Positions 11,641 through 23,163 of a DNA stretch of 64,000 bases are shown in pieces; the first letter of the stretch is position 1, and every line of letters begins with the position of its first letter. The stretch is from Rehmannia glutinosa. Taxonomy: Eukaryota > Streptophyta > Magnoliopsida > Lamiales > Orobanchaceae. The stretch spans positions 1 through 64,000 of the forward strand of contig JABTTQ020003040.1 of the NCBI GenBank assembly GCA_016081115.2. The letters are read 5' to 3'. The notes below the pieces were generated by a model. That model worked only from the letters and a program-made list of their open reading frames with translations. It did no database searches and was not told the origin of the DNA. The translations under genes were made by a program, and so were the position numbers.

Positions 11641-11726
11641 ATTATAAGTGTATGTGTATACATATGTGTTATTGTTTTTTTTTTTTTGTCCTCCACCCCC
11701 CACCCTTTTTGTATTTTCATTATAAG

Positions 11727-12709
11727 TAGACGTGTTCAACGGTTCGAACCGCGATTCTGATTCGAACGCCGAACCGATTTGTCAAAGGTGGAACTGGGAA
11801 CCTAACCGTCTTATAGACGGTTTCGGTTCCGGTTCCGGCGGTTCCGGTTCCGGTTTGACCGGTTTTTCCTTTTTTTTTTTTTTGAATTTTTGAATTTTGA
11901 GTTTTTAATATTAATAAATTAACAAAATTGATAAATTAACCAAATCAAGCAAATTGACAAAAAATTAATTTGATAGGAAATTCGACAAAAAGACTGAACT
12001 ATCGAACAACTTATAATCCAAGCAATCACTTTGATGCACCGCATGTCGAATATTATCAGTTAAAATAACCAGGTACACTATCCCATGTCAGCATATGTTA
12101 ATTCAATAGCATGGGGTTTCATTCCCTAGAAATTATTCCCTAGCATGATCATCTTTTTGTACTATTAGTCAGGATATGTTTTAGTGCATCCAATGTTAGT
12201 AGGACACGTGTATTTGGAATCTTTCTAGGATGTACTATTAGCTCTATATTACTATATATGAGCAGGCTGATGTATAAACAAAGATATTACTACATTCTTT
12301 CATCCAAAAAAAAAAAGATATTACTACATTCAATGAAACAATGGTTCCTTCTTCCTTATTATTTTCTGCTGTGTTGTTAAGCTTTCTTCATCAATGGATC
12401 TCTATTTTCTATCAAATATCAAACTGATCTACATTCACCAAAGGAGTAACAGTTTCATTTCTGATCCTCTTTATATGCGGGCTCACCAATACCCTATGCC
12501 TAAACCCATACAAGTATTTTATTTTTTTAAAAAAATAGAAAACCGGCGGTTTTTTAACCGGCGGTTTTCGGTTTCAATTTCGAACCGTAACCTAACCTTA
12601 TAAATAAGATTTACGGTTCGGTTCGAACGAAACCGTGGTCGGGTTTTCGAACCGTTGACCACGGTTCGAAAATCAATTTTTAGGTTCGATTGAACGTTGA
12701 ACACGTCTA
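11727..12709. mobile_element. Non-autonomous hAT element, 983 bp
   Basis: The ends are TAGACGTGTTCAACGGTTCG on the left and, in reverse complement, TAGACGTGTTCAACGTTCAA on the right. The 8-bp flanks ATTATAAG (11719-11726 and 12710-12717) are identical. Subterminal regions repeat GGTTCCGG and AACCGGCGGTT words, as in the larger hAT at 58971-62484, whose termini are nearly the same. The interior is AT-rich and carries no transposase. It is probably a deletion derivative of that family, mobilised in trans (inference). Confidence 0.9.
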
Positions 12710-12840
12710 ATTATAAGTGTATGTGTATACATATGTATTATTGTTTTTTTTTTCCTTTTAGGTTGGTTGTTGGTTTGTTATTCCTCTGAATGGTCCTCCA
12801 CCCCCACCCCTTTTGTTTTGTCATTATAAGTGTGTATACA

Positions 12841-13231
12841 AATATGGTGTTAACCATCTTCGCCACCACATTGTGGGATGGAGGTCGGGGTTCAAATCCG
12901 CTTCCATCAAATTGTTTGTGGGGTGGAGGTCGAGGGGTTTATATCCTGCTCCATCAAATTGCTTGAAGGGCATATGCGGTAGTGAAGATTTGGTGGGAAC
13001 TCATCTTGAATAGCATCCGTGTGGGTTCGATTCGGGAGAGATCGTTATTAGTAAATTGGGGGTCGAACATAATTGTTCTCTTTACAGGAGGATACGGTTG
13101 TACGCCGCCAGACCCGTCGTAACATGGCCGAGTGCATGCACATCCGCGGTTTTTGGCGGCAAATGAATGAGCCGAGCATTGTCCTCATGCATAGTCGGGC
13201 GTAAGCCTGGAAGCCGAGTTATCAAAAAAAA
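12841..13231 (+). mobile_element. SINE retroposon, about 390 bp, with 18-bp target duplication
   Basis: The 18-mer ATTATAAGTGTGTATACA flanks it exactly (12823-12840 and 13232-13249), and the element ends in a run of A (13224-13231). Near the 5' end is GGTTCAAATCC (about 12888-12898), a match to the Pol III B box, preceded by an A-box-like TGGTGTTAACC. A second related module, GGAGGTCGAGGGGTTTATATCC, follows about 45 bp later, then a third GGGTTCGATTCGGG near 13024, so the head looks like duplicated tRNA-like units. The tail (ACGCCGCCAGACCC to GCCGAGTTATC) is shared with 7985-8115. It encodes no protein. Confidence 0.85.
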
Positions 13232-13547
13232 ATTATAAGTGTGTATACATGTGTATTATTGCTTCTTTTTTTTATAATCGAAATTTCATACTACCGCCCA
13301 CAAGGAGTCGTCCCCCAAGTGATTGTTTCATACTGCACTCCCCAATATCCAACCGCAGGTTCCCACTGAGTACCAACCTCCCACACTGTCGCTTGAAGCC
13401 ATTAATGTTAATTGTTCAACCATTGTGTCCCGGAGCTCGAACCCTTAACCTCTCATGGAGAGGCCAATGATTACCTCACTTGTAACTAGTTTGGCTACGA
13501 GGACATTGGTTGTATACATATGTATTATTGTGTCCTTGTTGTGGAGG

Positions 13548-14272
13548 TGGAGATCTTAGGGCTAGCTCTAATGGGTTTAGGCTAAAAAGACCACTATCAA
13601 ACGGGCTGGCAATATTTCGGACCTAATCCTAACCCTAACGGACGTTGGGCTAAAACAGGCCAAAGCAAAAAAATTAATATTTAAATCTAAAATTCTAAAT
13701 TAAAACATATATAATATTATCATTCAAACTAAATATACAAACCAAATTATCTACAATAATAAAAGTCAACACATAGTTTGTACCTTATACTTTATAGTAG
13801 TTGGATTAATGGACAAAATCTTAAAGTTTAGACATTCAAAGACTCATAATTAAATAAAGTCATACAAGTACGAGTTGAGTACACAACTAAATAAATATTA
13901 ATCAAGATCATCCTTAATCACATTTGATCCGTTCTTGGACAAAATATTATTTTTTAATTCTTATTCATTTAATATATAAAACAACAAACAATGACATCTT
14001 GTTACTTTAAATAACACAATTTATGAATTCTAGTTATATTAAATAACACAAACAATGAATTCTTGTTACTTTAAATAACACAATTATATAATTTTCAATC
14101 AATTATAAAAATAAAAAAATAAAAAAAAGGGTTGGGGCCTAGCCCATTTAACCCACGGGCCAACCCGTTAGCCCACGGGCCAAAAAGGCCCGGTTATAAA
14201 TGGGCCAAGATTTCCAAGCCTAACCCTGTTTCTTCCGGGTTAAACTGGCCAGCCGGCCGTTTATCATCTCTA
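13548..14272. mobile_element. hAT-type relic
   Basis: The left end TGGAGATCTTAGGGCTAGC and the reverse complement of the right end TAGAGATGATAAACGGCC are weakly matched inverted termini. GTGGAGG flanks both sides (13541-13547 and 14273-14279). Subterminal parts are rich in GGGCC / GGCCC words (CCCACGGGCCAA repeated near 14150-14190), a habit of one plant hAT group. The interior is AT-rich with a short repeat TTACTTTAAATAACACAA near 14000-14080. No transposase is visible. Confidence 0.6.
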
Positions 14273-14391
14273 GTGGAGGCTTTTTATTATAGACTTAAAA
14301 TTTTAGGAGTACCAAATCATTGGTATGGTTGTAATTCTAGCAGTTGAATAAATTGATGAGAGTTTATTTATCTGAAATAAATAAATAAAAG

Positions 14392-14682
14392 GGGATAATT
14401 ATGAAGAAAAAAAAAACTGAGGTTCGGACTAATTACAAAAAAACATCCATAGGTTTTTGAAAATTGCAAAAACTAATTTGAGGTTTGATTCTATCTAACA
14501 TTTTCCCCCTTCATAAAAATATTTCAAAAACTCCCCTAACTTTTATAAGAATATTAGGGTTACTCCTTAAATTTAAGACAAAATCAAACCTCAATGTTTT
14601 TTTATAATTTTTAAATAACTCTGTATTTTTTTTATTTTTTTTTTTGTAATCATACCAAACCTTAGAGGTTTGTAATTACCCC
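14392..14682. mobile_element. GGATAATTAC-type MITE, copy a
   Basis: It starts GGGATAATTATGAAG with GAGGTTCGGACTAATTAC and ends GTAATTACCCC, and the halves are inverted relative to each other. It carries the family's internal words TTGAGGTTTGATTC and TTAAATTTAAGAC. It lies about 375 bp downstream of the UGT stop codon. Confidence 0.7.
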
Positions 14683-15056
14683 CCAAAAATGAAAATATTG
14701 TTAGGCGAAAACTATACATGCCCAAGTTTTCTATAAACAATTTTAATCCATGTATTGTTTCACACAAAAAGAGGAATTCAACGTGAAAAATACTCAATTA
14801 CATGTTGCATGACCACAATTTAGCACAATACATAGAACACCATGGACAGTGTTCCTGCTCCAAGGAAATGAAATAGTACAGCACTTAAGACTGTTTAAGG
14901 AGCCCAAATCAGCTTGAAAAATTTCCAAGTCTGAGTTTAATATGATTTCAAATTATATAAGTTGAACTCAGAATCATAACGCAACACCACATATATTAAC
15001 CAACAATCTTCACAGTATATAATTTGTTGCTATCATTCATGTAAGAATTGAAATTA

Positions 15057-18027
15057 TCACCTGGATACATTGCTCATCATACAGTCGATGAATCTGTTGA
15101 GAGAAATGTAAGAAGATCCACCTTCTTCCACACTCATCCTACTCTTTTCCTTCATCTCTTTCACTCTCTTCCTCACTTCACTCCCACTCTCCATCAACTC
15201 CCTTATTCCCCTCTCGATTTCTCCGGCCGTTACCACCGCCCCGTCCTCGCTCCTCTCGTAATAGCTCAGAGTGATCTCCACCGCCAATCCCAACTCCCTC
15301 ACCAGCTGGAAGGCATTCATCTGCTGCTCGGCGTGCAATGGCCACGTCGCGATCGGCACGCCGCATGATAGGCTCTCGAGCACCGAGTTCCAGCCGCAGT
15401 GTGAGATGAACCCGCCCACAGCCGGCTGCGAGAGCACGTCCAGCTGCGGGACCCACCCAACGACCTTTCCTGTTCGAGCTGTCCGGTTGAGGAAACCTTC
15501 CGGCAGGAGTTCTCCGTAGCTGGCATATTCAGTAGGGAAGTTTGCACATTTGTCGTTCGGTGATTGGCGGCGTAGGGACCACAGGAATCGGTGTCCGCTT
15601 TGCTCGAGCCCAGTTGCCAGCTCCCGCACCTGGTCCTCGCGCAAACTCCCCTGGCTCCCGAAACACACAAACACCACCGAGCCTGAGGGTTGGTCGTCTA
15701 GCCATTTAAGAACTTCTGAGCGGTTGCCTTTTTGTGAATGAGACGGCCCGTGATTCAATATAGGCCCGACTGGGTAAACCGGAGGGACCGGTCCGACACC
15801 GTAGGCGGACTCCACTAAAAACGAGCCGAGCGCGTGAGGCTCTAGGTCAATGAAAGTGTTGACGACTATGCCCTTGGCTTTCCTATAGTCACGAGCGTAG
15901 TGAAGGAACCTGTCCAGCCACTGTCCCTTGTCCACCAGGACTAGAGACAGGACTTTCGGGGGGACGGGTTTGGCAAAACTCAGGATCAGTAACTCGGTTT
16001 CTGCATTCCTTAGCTCGGACACGTCCTGGTTTTGCTCATCATGGAGGGTCTGGCAATGGAGCATGGCGCCGAGGAAACTAGCCGGAGAAGTGAAAAATAT
16101 GCAGGTGGGGATCTCCAAATCCTCTGCTACATGGATCATGGAGGTACACAACATGTCAACCACCACGCCAATGACGTTTGGCCTGCGTGAGCGGAGGATA
16201 TCTGAAATGTTTGATTTTTGGCTCAGCACGAGGTTGTGGATGAAGTATCCTCGGGTTTTGGAGCTCCACTCGGGGGTTGGATCGGTCGGGGGGAGCTGGA
16301 AGAAGTTGAGGCGTGGGGTGGAAGTGGAAGCAGAGAGTAAGTCGGCGTATGAGCCGCTCACAGTGTCGATGTAGTCAGGGATCTTCATGAGGAGCACTGT
16401 GATTGAAAGAGTTTTACCTGCATAACACAAAGTAATGGAGAAAATAATTGTTAGAAATTGAATTTTTTTTTTTTTTTTTGAAGAGACCTCACAATCAGTA
16501 CATTATTAAGCATTCAAATATTATGACAATATTCAACATTTTCCAGCAAAAGGGAGGTGTAATATTAATCAATGGTATATATAACATTTCTCTTTTGTTT
16601 TGAGTGTGTTTTGACAAACAATTCTCTTCTCAACTTTTCATTTTAATGAAGGGATAATTACAAAAAAAGAACCCTGAGGTTCGGGCTAATTACAAAAAAA
16701 ACCCAAAGATTTTCGGGAATTGCAAAAACTCCCATCAGGTTTGATCCGTCTTATATTTTCCTCCATCATAGCAAAAAATTCGAAACCACCCCTTACCTTC
16801 ATCAAATGTTACATTTGCCCCCTTAAATTTAAGACACAATCAAACCTCAAAGATTTTTTTTATAATTTTCAAAACTTGGTTTTTTTGTAATTAGCCCAAA
16901 CTTAGGGGGCTTTCTGTAATTAGCCTTGCAAAAAGGCCAAAATGGAATATAAAATGATAATTAAGTTAATGCTAGTCTAATGCACTAAAAAATGCCGCTT
17001 TGGGATACGCCAAATTTCACGCGTTTCACCAACTCCAAGCATTAGTTTTAAATATTTGCTTAAATCAAAACAAAATGGATAAAAAAAAAGGGCCTAATTT
17101 TTTCACTTTTGATTCCAAAAAGCAGTTTCTTCCAAGAAAGTAGAGTTATTTCTGGAGGGGGAACACAATGCCTAAATGACAACCAAATATGAAGTGATAA
17201 AATGCAAAAATGTCTAAATATTATTCCTATCTTTGTTGCAATGATCGATACATAGTGTGTATGATCTCTGGCTCATCATTCGCAATCTGTTAATCAAGGT
17301 CGCAAGAACTCGTCGATGACAACTAAACTCGATTTTAGGGATAATTACAAAAAGCCCCCTAAGGTTTGGGTTAATTACAAAAAAACCAACAGTTTTGTGA
17401 AAATTACAAAAAACTCGCTGAGGTTTGATTTAAGGGGGTAATGTAAAAAAATCAAATTGGGTTTTTTTTGTAATTAGCTCGAACCTCAAGGGAGTTTATG
17501 TAATTATTCCTCAATTTTATTCCAAAAACTTTATCCATCCTTTTCGAGGAGATCGTGTCGCTATCAAAATTTGTTTGAATTTCTATCGAAGCTTTTTTTC
17601 CTTATAAAAGCTTTTTCCCAGCTCTAAAATGTAAACATGGATTGTTTTATGAAAAGAAAAACGAGCAAAATAGTTCAGCATTTTTTTTGGGGGGGAGGGG
17701 CAAAATCATAGAAATTCGTTGCCATAAAATCAACAATCAACCAACTCATTCAAAATCAAAGTGAAATCAACTATTGTAGAAATCAATCGGTTATTACCAC
17801 AATCAAATTTTTGACAAAAGTTCTATTTTCGCTAATTCAGCTCCGATAGAAGCAAAACCAGGAAAATGTACCGCAAAATAAGTGCTTAAAAGTCCGATCC
17901 ATTAATGAAACATACCAGGATGGAGAAGGTTTTGACGGTGGATGATGAGCTTGGCAAATTCGACGATTTGGACGTGGCCCATCACTGGCCATGGGATGAA
18001 GACCAGTTGCAGGGATTCGTCCTCCAT
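15057..18027 (-). CDS. UDP-glycosyltransferase, UGT71-like (group E), two exons
   Basis: Family 1 glycosyltransferases move sugar from UDP-sugars to small-molecule hydroxyls in the cytosol. Exon 1 is 17916-18027 and exon 2 is 15057-16417. The donor GTATGT and acceptor TATGCAG join in phase 1 (a split Gly), giving 490 residues, a normal length. Exon 1 starts MEDESLQLVFIPWPVMGHV; His18 is the expected catalytic base, and Asp125 in VVDMLCTSM its likely partner. The 44-residue PSPG sugar-donor box runs from Trp359 to Gln402 (WVPQLDVLSQ, HCGWNSVLES, WPLHAEQ), ending in Gln as in most UDP-glucose users. LVFIPWP, the ITVLLMKIP segment and FFTSPASFLGAML resemble UGT71 members. The acceptor cannot be named; phenylpropanoids, flavonoids or hormones are typical for the group. 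The 1498-bp intron holds two MITE copies. The frame looks intact and functional. An ATG at 16428-16430 lies in the intron and is not the start. Confidence 0.92.
16651..16925. mobile_element. GGATAATTAC-type MITE, copy b, in the UGT intron
   Basis: GGGATAATTACAAAAAAAGA on the left and TTTCTGTAATTAGCC on the right. Both termini are followed inward by a second TTACAAAAA / CTAATTAC word, GAGGTTCGGG and CAGGTTTGATCC. It is non-coding and lies wholly inside the intron. Confidence 0.75.
17338..17510. mobile_element. GGATAATTAC-type MITE, copy c, in the UGT intron
   Basis: A shorter copy with GGGATAATTACAAAAAGCC at the left and TATGTAATTATTCC at the right. TCGATTTTA (17329-17337) and TCAATTTTA (17511-17519) match at 8 of 9, pointing to a 9-bp, Mutator-type target duplication for the family. 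Confidence 0.75.
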
Positions 18028-18080
18028 CTCTCTATTTTCTTAGTTGATTACAGTGAAGGACGAAGAGAGATGGTTTAAGC

Positions 18081-18093
18081 TTATTATTATAAA
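18081..18093 (-). promoter_or_regulatory. TATA-like box upstream of the UGT gene
   Basis: On the minus strand TTTATAATAATAA lies about 55 bp upstream of the ATG, a usual spacing for a plant TATA box. The local sequence is AT-rich, so chance matches are common. Confidence 0.35.
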
Positions 18094-18510
18094 TGTAAAA
18101 ATGAAAAAGGGTCTAAATTTGGTTATTCGCAACAAAGTCCCTCTGATTTTAGACTTTGACAAAAGCTTCCACTTAGAGGTTATTCGTAGCATGAGACCCT
18201 TCTGTTAGTTGACCTTAACTGTTAAATTTAAGGATGAAATTGTAATTTCAGATAATATAAAAACAAAAAACTCAAGTTAAAAACTTAAATAAAAGGATAG
18301 GATTTATTAAAATTTCTCTATTCACTCAAAACATTAAGAAAAATTGAAACACAAAATAAATAGTCATAGGAGCTAGGGTGTCAATTTTGGACCTGACACG
18401 CAAATCCGATACGAACGTAACATGAAATTAATGGAAATGGGTTCGGGTCGGAATTGGATCGGACCCGAATAACCCGCCAATTAAACAAGTCGGGTTCGGG
18501 TTAACGTGCT

Positions 18511-20103
18511 TGTTCGCCTTATTTTTTTTAGCTTCACCGCAAGTGTACGGTGCAGTTTATAGAATAGGTTTAGCAAGGTCGAATCCACAGGGACTAATAA
18601 ATTATTGTACTAGTACTGGATTGTAATAGCCTTATTTTTATCTAGACGATCGGAATTGAGTGATTTGGTTTTATAAACTAAAACGAGAATTTATCCTAAA
18701 ATAAACAAAGTAAAGATTGATTGAAATATCAAGGAGATGAATGGATTCCTGGGCTATGGTTTTAGTTAATATCCCCTTTTATTATCAGATTAATCAAACC
18801 AAACTTATACGTATTTTTCCCTATAGAACAATCACATAAGTAATTTACCCCCTCTCTCGAGATGCATGTAAAAGCGTTGATTGGAATATCTATGCTACCA
18901 TCTCTACTCAACATTAGATATCCAACTCCCCAAAAGACAAAAGATTAAATATCCTCACAAATATTGACAGACTTCTCAATCTTGCAAATATTCATGTCAA
19001 GTACTCACATATCTAGTATTGAAACTTATCTTTTCGAATTATGAATCAATACATCAAACAAGTTAAACCAAAGGTCTTTTGATAAAACAAGAATTAAAAC
19101 AAAGTACTCGAATAGGGTTGGAAAACAATAACTTCAATTGCAATTAATCATCAAATAAAAATATTCATTAACCTACTCCCAAACCCGGGAATCACAAGAT
19201 GTTTAGCCAGACATAGAAAACAAATAATTCATAGACAAATTATCCATATTCATGTCTAACTAATTGAAAATAAAGATACTATGGAATGCGAAGACTCGGG
19301 GACATCGATGATCTCTCGATCTGTTTTCAATCCTCAAGCATGTTATTGTTGCCTTGATCGATCTCTCCAATTCTATGGTAGAAAATTGCTCTTTTCTCTG
19401 TGTTCTAGGGCAAAAGTCAGCGTTTTTTCGTTTGTGGTCGTCCCGTCTCTACTTATACTTCGTTTTGGGTCAAAACCTAGTTAGAAATCTGTCAAACTCT
19501 GTTTTCCCGCACAGATGCACGGGTCGTGCGCCTAGAGCACGCCCAGCCCGTGCTGGGTGCCACAGAAATTGTCAAATAGCTGAAAGGCGCATGGGTCGTG
19601 CTGTAGAGCACGGCCAGCTCGTGCGTCATCCAAACGCCCAAATTTGCTTATGGGGTCTTCATAAGAATTGTAGCCCTCTCTCCTAGCTTTCCGTAGCCAC
19701 TTAAATCAGCTCAATATCAAATTTGTAGAGAGAGATATGGCCAAAATACTAAACTCTGCCAGTGTTGGAAATCCAGACGCGTTTGGACGTTCCTTGAGAT
19801 AAATCCCCTCGTTGTTTGATCATCCATGCTTCTTTTGACACACGAATCATTACTATGACTCTAGACTCAATATAATTGGCTTCCAATTGGGTGTAATAGC
19901 TCGATTCTTGATGCTTCTAGGTCGCAATGCTCGTATTTGTCACAAAATCACTCCAAATATCGTTAAATTCCTACAAACGAGCAAAGCGTAATACCTTTTC
20001 CACAAAGAGCGAATATATACCATTTCATATGAGTTACTGCGTGTTTATAAACAATTATAGCCATAAATATGCCCTAAAATACATGCAAAACTCACACTAA
20101 ACA
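18511..20103 (-). repeat. 3' LTR of element A
   Basis: It pairs with 24032-25629 along its full length. It contains a palindrome-rich island at about 19510-19640 (CACGGGTCGTGC and related words). Short open frames here (19281-19686) are mirrored in the other LTR and are not genes. Confidence 0.92.
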
Positions 20104-21662
20104 AACCCCCAAACTTAAACTGTTGACAGTCCCGGTCAACACTTTATAAACAAGACAACACAAATGGGTTAAAGAAGAGCAACTCAAGAATACCGCATCA
20201 CGATTCATGTCGAATCCATAGACATCAAACACAAACCAACCAAGTTTCAAATATCTAACACGGAGCACAAGTCTATCAAAAATCATGGCAAATACTTCAA
20301 ATCACGCCTCTCATGGATAATAAGGGACGTGTATTCGCTCAAGTCATATCAATGTTGAAGAATTACCATATGCTTGCAAATCGTCTCACATCTCCGCCAC
20401 TTGATTGTATGCAATTCACAAATCAGAAAGGACTTTGCTTATGGTTTAAGGTAGGGAAATTGGATAAAGTGACTCAAACTCAAGCGTATAGATTGGTAAG
20501 CACATTGTTTTTCTCAAACACTTATTCTTATTCAAATCAATTATGCACCCCCAATCACCTTTTCCTATCACATATCTATTTCTCCCTTCTTTTTCGTACC
20601 ATTCATTCTTCTTCGCCTTACATCACAATTTCCAGCCTACTTTTCATTTATGGTCGACTCACATCTGCAGTCGTTTTTTTTTCCGACTCTTTTGTGAGTA
20701 TTCTTCCTTCTCCTCTTTTTTTTCTTTTATTCCCAATCACCCAACATATCCACCATTTTCTAACTTCTCGATACCCTTTATTTTATCCCTTACTCAATGT
20801 TATATGCTCAAGCTTAGGGCAACATATATATCAAATTAAGTTTTAAGGCTTACAATGTGGCTATCAAAAAATCAGGCAATAGGCTCAAATTGGCTAACTA
20901 GGGAAATCAAATATCATAAGGTAGGCAAAAATTCTTGAAAGGCTTAATAAAAATGGCCTAAAATCATTTTCATGAATGCATACAATATGTGACTTTGACG
21001 GAGATACCAGAGCAAGTTCTAGAATTCAAATCAACACGAATGACACACTCAATCAACAAACAAGACTGCATAATATGAAAGCAGTACAGGCTCAAAAAGC
21101 TCACAGGCTTGTAAGTGCATAATTCAAAGTATATTAACCATGATCCCAATAATCACATGCTCCATATTAATTATTCTCAACCTGGTCAACTCACGCTCAA
21201 CACCCAATTCAAAACAACATAAACTGTTCAATATATGCTCCCGAGATCAACAAACACACAATAGTGGTCAACTCACTCCCTAAACAACTAAGAAAGCAAT
21301 AAACATGCTAAAGCAATAAACGTGCTAAAAAAACCAAAAACATCTAATGCAATGCATACTACATACTCTAAATGCAACTACATGAATGCAAAAATGCCAC
21401 ACCCTTCAAAAAAATTACTACCTCTCCCCCCAAACTTGAATGAAAGTATAGCGCATAGAAGAGAAGGTAGAATTTCAAAGAAAAGTGTGGATAGGAACTG
21501 GATTACTGTGGGGATGGCGTCGGAAAGTGGCCCTGGGAGATATGTCAATTTTGAATCTGATGCAACGTCTGCAATATCTCCAACTCCCGCTGCTCCTGGG
21601 CTTGGTACCTCTGCTACTGGGCTTGGTACCTCTGCTCCTGCTCTGAATTCATGACCTAATAA
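20104..21662. other. Interior of element A, 3' side, no coding capacity seen
   Basis: This stretch lies between the polypurine tract and the nested Mutator-like element. It is AT-rich, with pyrimidine-rich blocks around 20560-20790. Plus-strand frames of 98-177 residues at 20313-20846 run antisense to the element and look like low-complexity sequence (Phe/Ser/Tyr-rich). I recognise no retroelement domain. Confidence 0.6.
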
Positions 21663-22893
21663 GGCAAAATTGTTTTTTTAGTCCTCTAAGTGGGCGAACT
21701 TGGACATTTGGTCCTATTTTTTTTCCAATTTTGAGTTTAGTCCTCTAAGTGGCAAATATTCGGATTTTTGGTCCTTTCACCTGCTATAGTAGGTAAATTT
21801 TACCTATTGGATGACATGTCATTTAATTTTTTATTAAAAAAATAATTTTGAAGAAACAATTCTTTGAGTTGTAAGCCTATATGGATAAACGTGGAGGAAA
21901 ATATGCTTAATGACATTGTATAGGATCTTGACGTGGAAAAAAAAAAGTTGTAAATTTACCATTAATTTTAGAAGAAATATTTTATCTCCTTTTTTCCTTT
22001 TTCTCATCCTCTCTTTTTTCCCTTTATTATTCTTCTTTATTAAACAAAAACAGATTCCTTTTTTTTTGTTCTTTCTTGTTTCTCACTTTCATTCACCCAA
22101 AGAAATGCCGTAATCCGTCCCAGCGCCCCGCCACCGCCAATCTCCTCCTTCATTTCTTTTCTTCCCCTTTTTTTCTTTTTCTTTTTCTCCTTATTTTTGT
22201 TCTTCTCCTTCTTCTTCCACCTAATGTCCTCTTATCCGCCTTGGCCGCGTGAGGGCCGCCATTCCATGTTTACACACCCAACTTTTCGATGTGGTGGATG
22301 GATGGCGGTATGTTGTGGTGGGTGCGGAGATGGAGACGATTGTGTTTTGAATATTGGGGAAGCGATGTTGGACCATAAATTGAAAAATAAAATTAGAACG
22401 AAGGAATAAAGAATAAAAAAGATTAGCGTTTTTTTTTTGGAATTAATCTGTAAATTATAATTTTAATTAACATTTCTATTTTATTAGAATTTTCCTATAA
22501 TTATTTGAAATATTTATTAGATTTATTGTAAAAAAAGAAATATTTATTACATTTTTATGCAATATTACAATATATATTTTAATATATATATTAATTTTTG
22601 TTTTAATTTTATCATTAAAAAGTAATCAAAATGCCAAGTTGGATTTATCCTTTTTCTTTTTCCTAAAATTTAAAATAGAGGATGTCAACTCAGCAATAAA
22701 TTTATTCAAAATTAATTTTTTAGTAAAAATTAAATGACATGTCAGCCAACAGGTAAAATTTACTTACTATAGCAGGTCACAGGACCAAAAATCCGAATTT
22801 TAGCTACTTAAAGGACTAAACTCAAAGTTGAAAAAAAAATAGGACCAAATCTCCAACTATGTCTACTTAGAGGACTGAAAAACCAATTTTGCC
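21663..22893. mobile_element. Long-TIR Mutator-like element nested in LTR element A
   Basis: The termini are GGCAAAATTGTTTTTTTAGT on the left and, reverse-complemented, GGCAAAATTGGTTTTTCAGT on the right. They continue as inverted repeats for over 150 bp (GTCCTCTAAGTGG, GGTCCT, ATGACATGTCATTTAATTTT). The 9-mer ACCTAATAA flanks it exactly (21654-21662 and 22894-22902). The centre (about 22090-22370) is GC-richer than the arms and may be captured host DNA. No transposase is present. Confidence 0.9.
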
Positions 22894-23163
22894 ACCTAAT
22901 AATGCTTCAGCGAACTGACGCACGGGTCGTGCCTATGCGCACGGGCTGCCCGTGCATCCCTGCAAAAGCCCTTTTTTTTAGGGAAAGCAAAAAATCCTAA
23001 CTTATGAAAGCAATAAGAAATCCTAACCTAGCAAAGGGAAAAAAAACATGGGAAGAAATAAAACAGCAAGCCGTTGGTTTGCCTCCCAACAAGCGCTTCA
23101 TTTAACGTCTATAGCTTGACGCCTGTAACTCTCATGAATTTGTGCCTCCTTTGAATGCATATA

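Larger units (their letters stand above)
11641..13262. repeat. Local direct-repeat unit, opened by hAT and SINE insertions
   Basis: A unit containing CATTATAAGTGTATGTGTA, ATACATATGTRTTATTG, a T run and TCCTCCACCCCC recurs at 11641, 11719/12710 and 12823/13232, with the TGGTTTG(C/T)TATTCCT segment before it at about 11585 and 12770. If the hAT (11727-12709) and SINE (12841-13231) are set aside, three adjacent units of roughly 80-110 bp remain. Both insertions use the ATTATAAG word of their unit as target. Confidence 0.65.

Noticed and set aside
15048..16374. Open frames on both strands over the UGT exon
   Set aside because: They overlap a well-supported enzyme frame with catalytic motifs and PSPG box; none shows a motif of its own.
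16428..16430. ATG at 16428-16430 as the UGT start
   Set aside because: It lies in the intron just before the acceptor CAG. The true N-terminus with LVFIPWPVMGH is in the exon at 17916-18027, and the two join in frame.
20313..20846. A 177-residue plus-strand frame inside element A
   Set aside because: Antisense to the element, low-complexity Phe/Ser/Tyr-rich sequence, and no homologous counterpart in elements B or C.
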